Source of the DNA: an uncultured Collinsella sp.
GTDB lineage: Bacteria; Actinomycetota; Coriobacteriia; Coriobacteriales; Coriobacteriaceae
Direction: 5' to 3'
DNA length: 18,677 nt
Assembly (NCBI GenBank): GCA_900551205.1
Contig: URUW01000012.1
Location: 1 to 18,677, forward strand
Within the stretch, counting starts at the first letter, position 1. The number at the start of each line of letters is the position of its first letter. Below the pieces are notes generated by a model, which was given only the letters and a program-made list of their open reading frames with translations, did no database searches and was not told where the DNA came from. Position numbers and translations under genes: made by a program. Positions 1 through 7,803 of this stretch are shown here, piece after piece.

Positions 1-5
1 TCGAT

Positions 6-2723
6 CTACTCGGCGGGCAGGGTAAAACGGAAGACGGCCCCATGGGGGTGGTTGTCGCGAGCTTCGATGACGCCGCCATGCGCCTCCACGATGGAGCGGC
101 AGAGCGACAGCCCAAGGCCGATGCTTCGACGCGAATCCACGGGCCGCGTATTGCGTGAGGGGAAGAAGCGCTCAAAGATATGAGGCTTGTCGCAGTCTGC
201 CACACCCGGCCCATCGTCTGCGACGTCCACCACGACGAACGCACCCTCGCGACGTGCGCTGATGGTGACAGTCGAGTCCTCGGGCGTGTATTTGAAGGCG
301 TTCATGATGAGATTCGTAAGCACCTGCATGATGAGATGGACGTCGATGCGTACCAGCAGGATGTCGTCAGTGTGCTCGATGGTGACGGTACGTCCATGCG
401 ATGCTTGGGCGACATGGCTGAGGGCGGCCTCGATGACCTCGTCGATGAGCTCGGATGTGAAGTTGAGGCAAATGGTGCCATCCTCGACGCGTGTGATGGC
501 GAGGAGGTTCTCCACGGTATCGATAAGCCAGAGGGAGTCGTCGTAGATGGCATCGGCAAGATCGCAGCGTTGTTCGAGGCTGAGCTTCTCGTCGCTCTTC
601 CGAAGGATTGCCGCAGATCCGGATATAGCCGTGAGTGGTGTCCTCAAATCGTGGCCGATGGAGCGCAAAAGGTTGGCGCGCAGCTGCTCGTTTTTCGCCA
701 AGACCGCAGCCTCTTCGCGCTCTTGCGCCGCCCGGTCGCTTTCGAGCGCCAAGGCGCATTCGCCTACGATAGATAGGACGATCGAATGCTCGAAGGCTTC
801 GATCTCGCGCCCCTCCAGGTCGATGCCGATGACACCGAATACCTTGTCGCCGGTGCGAACCGCGAGGTAGAGGCAGCGCGCCTCGGGCAGGGTCCGCGTG
901 CTTGCGCCCGCGCGTTTGTTGTTGGTGTAGGTCCAGGTTGCAACAGCGCGCTCGTAGTCGGTGAGCAGCGACGCGGATCGGTTTTCGGTGCCAGCGGACT
1001 CATAGAGCGTCTTGCCGAGCGTGCCGTGTTCGGCGGTGTAGAAGACCACGTCGAGTTTTAGCAGTTTGATGAGTTGGTTCATGGCGACGCGGGCACACTC
1101 CTCCGCGCTATGGGCTTGCTGCAAGAGCTGGTTCGTTTCGAGGAGTACGCGCGTTTTGAATGCGTTCTCGGCGGAGGTACGGGCGTTGTCGGCGATGCGC
1201 GCAGTTAACTCGCCGGCGACCATAGCGGTAGCGAACATGATGCCGAACGTGACCAGATAGCTTCGGTCGTAGCTGGCGAGCGAAAACAGAGGCGTTACGA
1301 AGCAGAAGTTGTAAAGCACTACAGAGAGCACGCTCGATACGATCGTGCAGATACGCCCCGTCGTGGTGACGGCGGTCAGCAGGGCCGTGAGGATATAGAG
1401 GGATATGATGCTGGAATCGGCAAATCCCAGATGGCGGAAAGCCGTGCCGATCGCTGTGGCGACAAGAGAGAGGGCCAGCGTGCGAAGCACGTTTCGGCTG
1501 CTGGGCGGCTGCAGGGCGAGCGCATGGCGGCGTCCTTTGGGTCGGGAGGGCGGAGTCGACTGGTCTGGAATGATGTAAATGTCGAGGTTCGGGGCGAATG
1601 TTATGAGCTGTTCTACGAGAGATTTGCGGCCAAAGAGGGCCTGACGGACGCTGCTGTGCTCGCCCGTGCGCCCCATGACGATCTTCGAAATACCCGACAG
1701 GCGTGCGAACTCGGAGATCTGAAACGCGACGTCGTCGCCATAGACGGTTTCCATATGTGCTCCGAGCTGCTCGGCTAGGGCGATATTGTCTGCAAGCTTG
1801 GCGCGCTCATCATCGCTCATGGCTTGCGTGCGCGGGCTCTCTACGAACAGGGCGACGAGCTCGCTGCGAAACGCTTTCGCCATGCGTGCGGCGGCACGGA
1901 CGATGCGGGGATTGGTCGGCGCCGGGGAGACACAGACTAAGATACGCTCCCTGGTGTAGTAGTCACGGTTTCCCAGCACGCGTGCGGCGTCTGTGAGGTG
2001 GCCGGTGCGATCGGCGCAGCGGCGCAGCGCGATTTCTCGGAGTGCGGTGAGGTTCTCGACGGTAAAAAAATGCTGTTGCGCTCGCTCGGCTTGTGCGGGA
2101 CGGTAGACGAGGCCGGCGCGAAGGCGCTCAAGTAGGTCTTCGGGCTCTATGTCAACGAGCTCGACCTGGTCGGCATCATCGAAGATGCGGTCGGGGATTC
2201 GTTCGCTCACGACAACGCCGGTGATGGATGCAACCATGTCGTTTAGGCTCTCGATATGCTGAACGTTCACAGTCGTATAGACGTCGATGCCTGCATGTAG
2301 AAGTTCCTCGACGTCTTGATAACGTTTGTCGTGGCGAGACCCCGGCGCATTCGTATGGGCGAGCTCGTCGACAAGGATGAGCTGAGGGGCGCGTTCGATA
2401 GCCGCATCTAGATCGAACTCGCTGAGCGCAATGCCGTTGTGCTCAGCGAGTTTACAGGGCACGTTCTCAAGCCCTTGTGCAAGATGGGCAGTTGCCGGAC
2501 GTTCGTGCGGCTCGATGTATCCCGCGACGACGTCGACACCTCGCCGCTTGGCGGCGTGGGCGGCTTGAAGCATCGCATAGGTTTTGCCTGCACCAGCAGC
2601 GTAGCCAAAGAAAATCTTGAGGTGTCCCCGGCTGGTTCGAGCGTCATCGGCGGCCTCGTCTTTCTCAATTGCCTTGAGGATGAGGTCTGGATTGACGCGA
2701 GTGTCCGATGCGTCGCGCTGCAT
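6..2723 (-). CDS. kdpD: KdpD, osmosensitive K+ channel sensor histidine kinase
   Basis: Membrane histidine kinase that senses K+ limitation and phosphorylates KdpE to switch on the Kdp pump. From the chosen start it is 905 residues, close to the family's roughly 900. Visible in order: N-terminal KdpD domain with Walker A GYAAGAGKT (40-48) and a Walker-B-like LILVDELAHT (about 115-124); a USP-like region (about 260-385); four hydrophobic segments (about 415-505); a GAF-like region (about 525-660); HisKA with phospho-acceptor His691 in SIGHDLRTPL; an ATPase domain with N808, DGPG (837-840) and GLGL (869-872). The reading frame continues 32 codons upstream, but the ATG at 2723 has AGAAAGG just upstream, so I chose it. 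It is divergent from kdpFABC. The stop lies 6 nt from the window edge, so a kdpE following it would be off-window. Confidence 0.95.
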   Translation of the reverse strand: MQRDASDTRVNPDLILKAIEKDEAADDARTSRGHLKIFFGYAAGAGKTYAMLQAAHAAKRRGVDVVAGYIEPHERPATAHLAQGLENVPCKLAEHNGIALSEFDLDAAIERAPQLILVDELAHTNAPGSRHDKRYQDVEELLHAGIDVYTTVNVQHIESLNDMVASITGVVVSERIPDRIFDDADQVELVDIEPEDLLERLRAGLVYRPAQAERAQQHFFTVENLTALREIALRRCADRTGHLTDAARVLGNRDYYTRERILVCVSPAPTNPRIVRAAARMAKAFRSELVALFVESPRTQAMSDDERAKLADNIALAEQLGAHMETVYGDDVAFQISEFARLSGISKIVMGRTGEHSSVRQALFGRKSLVEQLITFAPNLDIYIIPDQSTPPSRPKGRRHALALQPPSSRNVLRTLALSLVATAIGTAFRHLGFADSSIISLYILTALLTAVTTTGRICTIVSSVLSVVLYNFCFVTPLFSLASYDRSYLVTFGIMFATAMVAGELTARIADNARTSAENAFKTRVLLETNQLLQQAHSAEECARVAMNQLIKLLKLDVVFYTAEHGTLGKTLYESAGTENRSASLLTDYERAVATWTYTNNKRAGASTRTLPEARCLYLAVRTGDKVFGVIGIDLEGREIEAFEHSIVLSIVGECALALESDRAAQEREEAAVLAKNEQLRANLLRSIGHDLRTPLTAISGSAAILRKSDEKLSLEQRCDLADAIYDDSLWLIDTVENLLAITRVEDGTICLNFTSELIDEVIEAALSHVAQASHGRTVTIEHTDDILLVRIDVHLIMQVLTNLIMNAFKYTPEDSTVTISARREGAFVVVDVADDGPGVADCDKPHIFERFFPSRNTRPVDSRRSIGLGLSLCRSIVEAHGGVIEARDNHPHGAVFRFTLPAE

Positions 2724-2834
2724 AGCGTAGCCTTTCTGAAACGTTGCCCATGCGTGCATACGCGGTGAGGACGCCACTGTATGCTCGCGAGGTCGAGTAT
2801 AGGCGCACTGCAGCCGCAATAGTGCTTTCTACCT

Positions 2835-2854
2835 GCATCTTTACGGCATCTTAA
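2835..2854. promoter_or_regulatory. Candidate KdpE-type direct repeat in the kdpD/kdpF intergenic region
   Basis: Two copies of GCATCTTWA lie exactly 11 bp apart (starting at 2835 and 2846) in the 244-nt divergent intergenic region. OmpR-family regulators commonly bind tandem half sites at 10-11 bp spacing, so this is a candidate KdpE box serving kdpF, kdpD or both. The site assignment is inference; no clear -35/-10 pair was found. Confidence 0.35.
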
Positions 2855-2967
2855 GGTCGTGAGCCCCGGCCCTCACGCCTCTTTAATCTCTAGAAGCGTT
2901 TACTGTCCCCAGGCGCTTGCGAGAGCAGGCGTCCGAGACATCGGACCGCGCGTGAAAGGGGCGGTAA

Positions 2968-3054
2968 ATGAACATCCTCATTCCCATCATCGGAGTCGTC
3001 TGCATTGGACTCCTTATCTATTACATCTACATTCTGATGAGGAGTGATTCGTAA
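2968..3054 (+). CDS. kdpF: KdpF, small membrane subunit of the Kdp K+ pump
   Basis: A 28-residue peptide beginning MNILIPIIGVVCIGLL and ending RSDS. It is a single hydrophobic helix of about 22 residues followed by a short polar tail. KdpF of other bacteria is about 29 residues, is the first gene of the operon, and stabilises the KdpABC complex in the membrane. Here it sits directly ahead of kdpA with only 3 nt between its stop and the kdpA ATG. The ribosome binding site GAAAGGGG lies about 6 nt before the ATG. It is easily missed by automated calling because of its size. Identification rests on position, size and hydrophobicity, since such short sequences carry little family signal. Confidence 0.85.
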   Translation: MNILIPIIGVVCIGLLIYYIYILMRSDS

Positions 3055-3057
3055 ACT

Positions 3058-4881
3058 ATGGACGCTGCGATTCAGTACATCTTGTACTTTGCCGTGCTCG
3101 TCGTCCTGGCCGTTCCGCTCGGTCGGTTCATGGCCCATATCATGGATGGTGAGCATACGTTCCTGTCGCCTGTGATTGCTCCTGTGGAGCGTGGCGTCTA
3201 TCGTCTGCTTCGCATCGACGCGGCAGAGCAGATGGGGTGTAGGCGCTATCTGGCGAGCGTGCTGGTCTTTTCGGGGATCGGCCTCGTGGCCCTTGTGGCG
3301 CTCCAGGCGCTTCAGCCCTTCTTGCCAGGCAATCCCCAGCACCTGCCGGGTGTGTCATGGGACCTGTCGTTCAATACGGCCGCTTCCTTCATAACCAACA
3401 CCAATTGGCAATCCTATTCCGGTGAGACCACCCTGTCCTACCTTGTGCAGTTCATGGGCCTCACCGTGCAGAACTTCTTGTCCGCCGGCACCGGTATTGC
3501 GGTCATGTTCGCGCTGATCCGCGGCTTCCGTCAGGTCAAGGAGCAGGGTCTGGGTTCCTTCTGGGTCGACCTCACCCGCACCGTCCTGTATGTGCTCGTC
3601 CCGCTGAACCTCGTGTTCGGCATCTGCCTGGCTGCCGGTGGCGTCATCTCCAACTTCCAGCCGGCTCAGAAGGCTGAGCTCGTAGAGCCCGTCGCTGTCC
3701 AGCCTAATGCAGACGGCGGCTGGAGCGTCATCGACGGCGCCCAGATCGAGGGCGATACGGTCAAGGTCGACGGCAAGGTTGTCGAGGGCACGCGCGTGGT
3801 CACCGAGCAGTTCCTGCCCCAGGGTCCTGCGGCTCCTCAGGTCGCCATCAAGCAGTCCGGTACCAACGGCGGCGGCTTCTTCGGCGTGAACTCCGCCCAT
3901 CCGTATGAGAACCCCAGTGCCTTCACCAACATCATCGAGATGACCAGCCTGCTGCTGATCCCGGCTGCCTGCTGCTTCACCTTCGGTATCGGCGTCAAGA
4001 ACACCAAGCAGGGCAAGGCCATCTTCGCGGCGATGCTTATCCTGCTCGTGGTCTTTACCGGCATCATCGCCGTTAACGAGCATATGGGTACGCCGCAGCT
4101 GGCCGATGGCGGAGCGGTCAATATCGAGATGACCGACGGCCAGGCCGGCGGCAACATGGAGGGCAAGGAGAGCCGCTTCGGTATCGCCACCTCCTCCACG
4201 TGGTCGGCTTACACCACCGCCGCTTCCAACGGCTCGGTTAACTCCATGCACGACTCCTACACCCCGCTGGGCGGTTTTGTCCAGATGCTCCAGATGGCTC
4301 TGGGCGAGGTCGTCTTCGGCGGCGTGGGCTGCGGCCTGTACGGCATGATCGGCTTCGCCATCCTCACAGTGTTCATCGCCGGCCTTATGGTCGGCCGCAC
4401 GCCCGAGTTCCTGGGCAAGAAGATCGAGCCGGGCGAGATGCGCTGGGCAGTTGTCCTGTGCCTGGCAACTCCGTTTGCCATTCTGGTGTGCTCGGCCATC
4501 GCCTGCATGGTGCCCGGTCTTGCCGACCAGCTCAACAATGGTGGCGCGCACGGCTTCTCCGAGGTGCTGTATGCCTTCACCTCATGCGGCGGCAACAACG
4601 GCTCGGCGTTTGCAGGTATGAACTGCAACATTCCCTGGATCAACGTCATGCTCGGCCTCGAGATGCTGTTCGCCCGCTTCATGCCCATCATCGGTACGCT
4701 GGCTATCGCCGGCTCACTGGCCAAGAAGGGTAAGGTCGCCGAGAGCGCCGGTACCCTGTCTACCACCAACGGCATGTTCGTATTCCTGCTCGTGTTCATC
4801 GTTCTGCTGATCGGTGCCCTGAGCTTCTTCCCGGCCCTGGCGCTTGGCCCCGTTGCCGAGTTCTTCCAGATGATTGCGTAA
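3058..4881 (+). CDS. kdpA: KdpA, K+-translocating subunit of KdpFABC
   Basis: The channel-like subunit that binds and passes K+, related to the Trk/Ktr superfamily. The 607-residue protein has many hydrophobic segments and all four pore-loop signatures: [11 protein letters not shown] (113-123), GTNGGGFF (268-275) followed by [15 protein letters not shown] (401-406) and [10 protein letters not shown] (511-520). It is about 50 residues longer than E. coli KdpA (557). Much of the excess is an insert at about 203-255, just before the second pore loop, probably on the outer face. That insert carries VKVDGKVV (235-242), which resembles a stretch of KdpC in the same operon. The SD AGGAG (3040-3044) lies inside the end of kdpF, 13 nt from the ATG, which suggests translational coupling. 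The kdpB start follows 16 nt after the stop. Confidence 0.97.
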   Translation: MDAAIQYILYFAVLVVLAVPLGRFMAHIMDGEHTFLSPVIAPVERGVYRLLRIDAAEQMGCRRYLASVLVFSGIGLVALVALQALQPFLPGNPQHLPGVSWDLSFNTAASFITNTNWQSYSGETTLSYLVQFMGLTVQNFLSAGTGIAVMFALIRGFRQVKEQGLGSFWVDLTRTVLYVLVPLNLVFGICLAAGGVISNFQPAQKAELVEPVAVQPNADGGWSVIDGAQIEGDTVKVDGKVVEGTRVVTEQFLPQGPAAPQVAIKQSGTNGGGFFGVNSAHPYENPSAFTNIIEMTSLLLIPAACCFTFGIGVKNTKQGKAIFAAMLILLVVFTGIIAVNEHMGTPQLADGGAVNIEMTDGQAGGNMEGKESRFGIATSSTWSAYTTAASNGSVNSMHDSYTPLGGFVQMLQMALGEVVFGGVGCGLYGMIGFAILTVFIAGLMVGRTPEFLGKKIEPGEMRWAVVLCLATPFAILVCSAIACMVPGLADQLNNGGAHGFSEVLYAFTSCGGNNGSAFAGMNCNIPWINVMLGLEMLFARFMPIIGTLAIAGSLAKKGKVAESAGTLSTTNGMFVFLLVFIVLLIGALSFFPALALGPVAEFFQMIA

Positions 4882-4897
4882 AGGAGGGCGCAGATTT

Positions 4898-6952
4898 ATG
4901 ACTATGCAAAAAGACATGATGGGCCGCGCGGTCCGCGACTCGTTTGCCAAGCTGGACCCTCGCGTCCAGATTCAAAACCCGGTCATGTTCCTGGTGTGGC
5001 TTTCAGCCGTCATGACCTCCGTCCTGGCCGTCGCTTCCATCTTCGGTGTGCAGGACGCGGGTGTGCCCACCTACTATGTGGTCGCCATCGCGGTCATCCT
5101 GTGGCTCACCGACCTGTTCTCGAACTTCGCCGAGGCGCTTGCCGAGGGCCGCGGTAAGGCTCAGGCTGATTCCCTGCGTGCGGCCAAGAAGGATGTCGAG
5201 GCCCATCGCATCGAGTCCGTTGAGGACAAGGAGCACTTCACCGTCGTTCCCGGCACCGAGCTCACGCGCGGCGACCTGGTGATCGAACGCGCCGGCGAGC
5301 AGATTCCCGGCGACGGCGACGTCATCGAGGGCGCTGCCTCCGTTGACGAGTCCGCCATCACCGGCGAGTCCGCCCCCGTGCTCCGCGAGTCCGGCGGCGA
5401 CCGCTCTGCCGTTACCGGCGGTACCACGGTGCTGTCCGACTGGATCATCGTCAAGATCTCCAGTGAGCCCGGCCAGAGCTTCCTGGACAAGATGATCGCG
5501 ATGGTCGAGGGTGCCGCGCGCAAGAAGACCCCTAACGAGATTGCTCTGGAGATCTTCCTGGTGGCCCTTTCCATCGTCTTTATTCTGGTCACGCTGGCCC
5601 TGTATTGTTACTCCTGCTTCTCGGTCGGTCTTAACGACATGGTCAACCCCACGGCCGTGACCACGCTCGTGGCGCTGCTCGTGTGCCTGGCTCCCACTAC
5701 CATCGGCGCCCTTCTGTCCGCCATCGGCATCGCCGGCATGAGCCGTCTGAACGAGGCCAACGTGCTGGCCATGTCCGGCCGCGCCATCGAGGCCGCCGGC
5801 GACGTCGACATCCTCATGCTCGACAAGACCGGCACCATCACCCTGGGTAACCGCCAAGCCGCCGAGTTCATCCCGGTCGACGGCGTCGATCCCGCGGAGC
5901 TGGCCGATGCCGCTCAGCTTTCCTCGCTGGCCGACGAGACCCCCGAGGGTCGTTCCATCGTCGTGCTCGCCAAGGAGCAGTTCGGTCTGCGCGGTCGCAC
6001 GCTCGAGGATAAGGGTATGGAGTTCATCCCGTTCACCGCGGCAACGCGTATGTCCGGCGTGAACTACGAGGGCAATGAGATCCGCAAGGGCGCTGCCGAT
6101 TCCGTGCGCACCTATGTGGAGGCAGCCGGCGGTGTGTTCTCCCAGGAGTGCGACGAGGCCGTCGAGCGCATCGCCAAGGCCGGCGGCACCCCGCTGGTCG
6201 TGACCAAGAACTGCCGCGTGCTGGGCGTTGTGTACCTCAAGGACATCATCAAGTCCGGCGTTAAGGAGAAGTTCGCCGACCTGCGCAAGATGGGCATCAA
6301 GACCATCATGGTGACGGGCGACAACCCGCTCACCGCCGCGGCAATCGCCGCCGAGGCCGGCGTTGACGACTTCTTGGCCGAGGCCACCCCTGAAGGCAAG
6401 CTCGAGAAGATCCGCGAGTTCCAGCGTGAGGGCCACCTGGTCGCCATGACCGGCGACGGCACCAACGACGCGCCCGCTCTGGCCCAGGCCGACGTCGCCG
6501 TGGCCATGAACACGGGCACCCAGGCTGCCAAGGAGGCCGGCAACATGGTCGACCTCGACTCCAGCCCCACCAAGCTCATCGAGGTCGTGCGTATTGGCAA
6601 GCAGCTGCTCATGACCCGCGGTTCGCTCACGACCTTCTCGGTGGCCAACGACGTGGCGAAGTACTTCGCTATCATCCCGGCCCTGTTCTCGCCGATCTAT
6701 TCGGGACTGGGCGCCCTCAACATCCTGGGCCTCACCAACCCGTTGACGGCCGTGCTGTCCGCCATCATCTACAACGCGATGGTCATCGTCGCGCTAATTC
6801 CGGCGGCTCTCAAGGGCGTTAAGTACCGCGAGGTCCCGTCCGGACAGCTGCTGACCCACAACCTGCTCGTGTGGGGTCTGGGCGGCATCGTTGCCCCGTT
6901 CGTATTCATCAAGCTCATCGACATGCTGCTCGCGTTCTGCGGCATTATGTAA
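4898..6952 (+). CDS. kdpB: KdpB, P-type ATPase subunit of KdpFABC
   Basis: The catalytic ATPase that powers K+ import through KdpA. It is 684 residues (E. coli 682). Key motifs, numbered from the chosen ATG: actuator TGES (155-158); phosphorylation site DKTGTIT with Asp309; nucleotide-binding KGA (397-399); TGDNP (472-476); hinge TGDGTNDAP (518-526). The membrane segments before TGES, after the actuator domain (about 220-285, with CLAPTTIG) and at the C-terminus are as in the family. An in-frame TTG 24 nt upstream overlaps kdpA and is rejected because the ATG at 4898 has a strong AAGGAGG (4881-4887) 10 nt ahead, starting on the last base of the kdpA stop. TGES is intact, including the serine that is phosphorylated in E. 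coli to inhibit the pump. Confidence 0.98.
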   Translation: MTMQKDMMGRAVRDSFAKLDPRVQIQNPVMFLVWLSAVMTSVLAVASIFGVQDAGVPTYYVVAIAVILWLTDLFSNFAEALAEGRGKAQADSLRAAKKDVEAHRIESVEDKEHFTVVPGTELTRGDLVIERAGEQIPGDGDVIEGAASVDESAITGESAPVLRESGGDRSAVTGGTTVLSDWIIVKISSEPGQSFLDKMIAMVEGAARKKTPNEIALEIFLVALSIVFILVTLALYCYSCFSVGLNDMVNPTAVTTLVALLVCLAPTTIGALLSAIGIAGMSRLNEANVLAMSGRAIEAAGDVDILMLDKTGTITLGNRQAAEFIPVDGVDPAELADAAQLSSLADETPEGRSIVVLAKEQFGLRGRTLEDKGMEFIPFTAATRMSGVNYEGNEIRKGAADSVRTYVEAAGGVFSQECDEAVERIAKAGGTPLVVTKNCRVLGVVYLKDIIKSGVKEKFADLRKMGIKTIMVTGDNPLTAAAIAAEAGVDDFLAEATPEGKLEKIREFQREGHLVAMTGDGTNDAPALAQADVAVAMNTGTQAAKEAGNMVDLDSSPTKLIEVVRIGKQLLMTRGSLTTFSVANDVAKYFAIIPALFSPIYSGLGALNILGLTNPLTAVLSAIIYNAMVIVALIPAALKGVKYREVPSGQLLTHNLLVWGLGGIVAPFVFIKLIDMLLAFCGIM

Positions 6953-6964
6953 GTGGAGGTTTGT

Positions 6965-7555
6965 ATGTTCAAAGGTGTTGCATCGCGCGCACTTGGCGTG
7001 TTCGCGCTGTTTACCGTTGTCTGCGGCCTGGGCTATACGCTCGTCGTGACCGGCATCGCTCAGGTTGCATTCCCGTATCAGGCGAACGGTTCGCTCATCA
7101 AGGTCGACGGCAAGGTTGTGGGTTCCGAGCTCATCGGCCAGAACTTCGATGACGAAGCCCACATGTGGGGTCGTATCCAGAACGTGTCAATTGTCGAAGG
7201 CGAAGACGGCGAGCTCATGGCGTATGGTGCCCCGTCCAACCTGTCCCCGGCGAGTGAGGAGTACCGGCAGCTTGTGGACGCGCGCGTCGAGAAGATTCGC
7301 GTCTCCAACCCCGACGCCGGCATGGATGCCGTGCCCGTCGACCTGGTGACGTGTTCGGGGTCCGGCCTCGACCCGGAGATCTCTCCGGATGCCGCCGAGT
7401 ACCAGGTACCGCGCCTGGCGAAGGCCACGGGCAAGAGCGAAGGCGAGGTGCGCGACATCATCGCCCAGTGCACCAAGGGCCGATTCCTGGGCGTCTTCGG
7501 CGAGCCCACGGTCAACGTGCTCAAGGTGAACCTTATGCTGGACGGCGCGCTGTAG
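6965..7555 (+). CDS. kdpC: KdpC, accessory subunit of KdpFABC
   Basis: Single-pass membrane subunit required for assembly and activity of the K+ pump. It is 196 residues (E. coli 190). One N-terminal hydrophobic segment (about 8-33) is followed by an extracytoplasmic domain with the family signatures KVVGSELIGQNF, MWGR, DLVTCSGSGLDP and the C-terminal GEPTVNVLKVN. An in-frame GTG at 6953 immediately follows the kdpB stop but lacks its own SD. The ATG at 6965 has GGAGGT (6955-6960), only 4 nt away, which is a short spacing, so this start is likely but not certain. It is the last gene of the operon and is followed by a large hairpin with a T-run. Confidence 0.95.
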   Translation: MFKGVASRALGVFALFTVVCGLGYTLVVTGIAQVAFPYQANGSLIKVDGKVVGSELIGQNFDDEAHMWGRIQNVSIVEGEDGELMAYGAPSNLSPASEEYRQLVDARVEKIRVSNPDAGMDAVPVDLVTCSGSGLDPEISPDAAEYQVPRLAKATGKSEGEVRDIIAQCTKGRFLGVFGEPTVNVLKVNLMLDGAL

Positions 7556-7620
7556 GTGAGGGAGTGGCGGATGAGGGCATGACTGCCTACCTGGGCCTCT
7601 AACTCCATCCCGCCCATCAA

Positions 7621-7690
7621 TTGCGGTGAAATACGGACTGTTTTGGCTGTCAAAAGTCTCATCTACTCCGTATTCCACCGCAACTTTTTT
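7621..7690 (+). terminator. Large inverted repeat with T-run after kdpC; possible repeat element
   Basis: Arms of 17 nt at 7621-7637 and 7667-7683 pair with a single G-T wobble. They enclose a 29-nt loop that itself holds a TTTTG/CAAAA mini-hairpin (starting near 7640). The right arm is followed by CTTTTTT (7684-7690). This fits a Rho-independent terminator for kdpFABC. However, the arm sequence recurs at 11855-11874, so it may be a dispersed palindromic element doing duty as a terminator. Confidence 0.7.
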
Positions 7691-7745
7691 GTGAGGGTCG
7701 GGATTGAAGGCGGGGAGTGCGAGCGAGTGCGAATGCGGCGGTTGC

Positions 7746-7754
7746 TGATACGAT
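7746..7754 (+). promoter_or_regulatory. Possible extended -10 promoter for the oxidoreductase gene
   Basis: TGATACGAT matches an extended -10 element (TGN followed by TACGAT, 4 of 6 to consensus) 50 nt before the ATG. I see no convincing -35. The position resembles the extended -10 elements proposed ahead of the GntR gene and glnA in this window. Confidence 0.35.
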
Positions 7755-7803
7755 AGGTACGTCTGCAAGTGCCGCCGAGCGGCTTAAACGAAAGGAAGCC
7801 TGT

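Noticed and set aside
180..776. 198-codon open frame on the plus strand within kdpD
   Set aside because: It is a shadow of the conserved KdpD kinase domain, with no SD and no recognisable product.
2724..2819. N-terminal extension of KdpD to an upstream ATG
   Set aside because: The extra 32 codons show no family similarity, and the ATG at 2723 has a good SD; family members begin near there.
2724..2967. Riboswitch (for example c-di-AMP) ahead of kdpF
   Set aside because: Only a small CGTGAG/CTCACG hairpin (2858-2877) was seen; no recognisable riboswitch core could be found by eye.
3355..4551. Long open frame on the minus strand opposite kdpA
   Set aside because: It lies entirely antisense to a clearly conserved gene, has a low-complexity His/Asp/Gly-rich product and is explained by GC-rich codon bias.
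5003..6436. 477-codon open frame on the minus strand opposite kdpB
   Set aside because: It is antisense to intact KdpB motifs; its product is a repetitive Gly/Asp/His-rich sequence with no domain.
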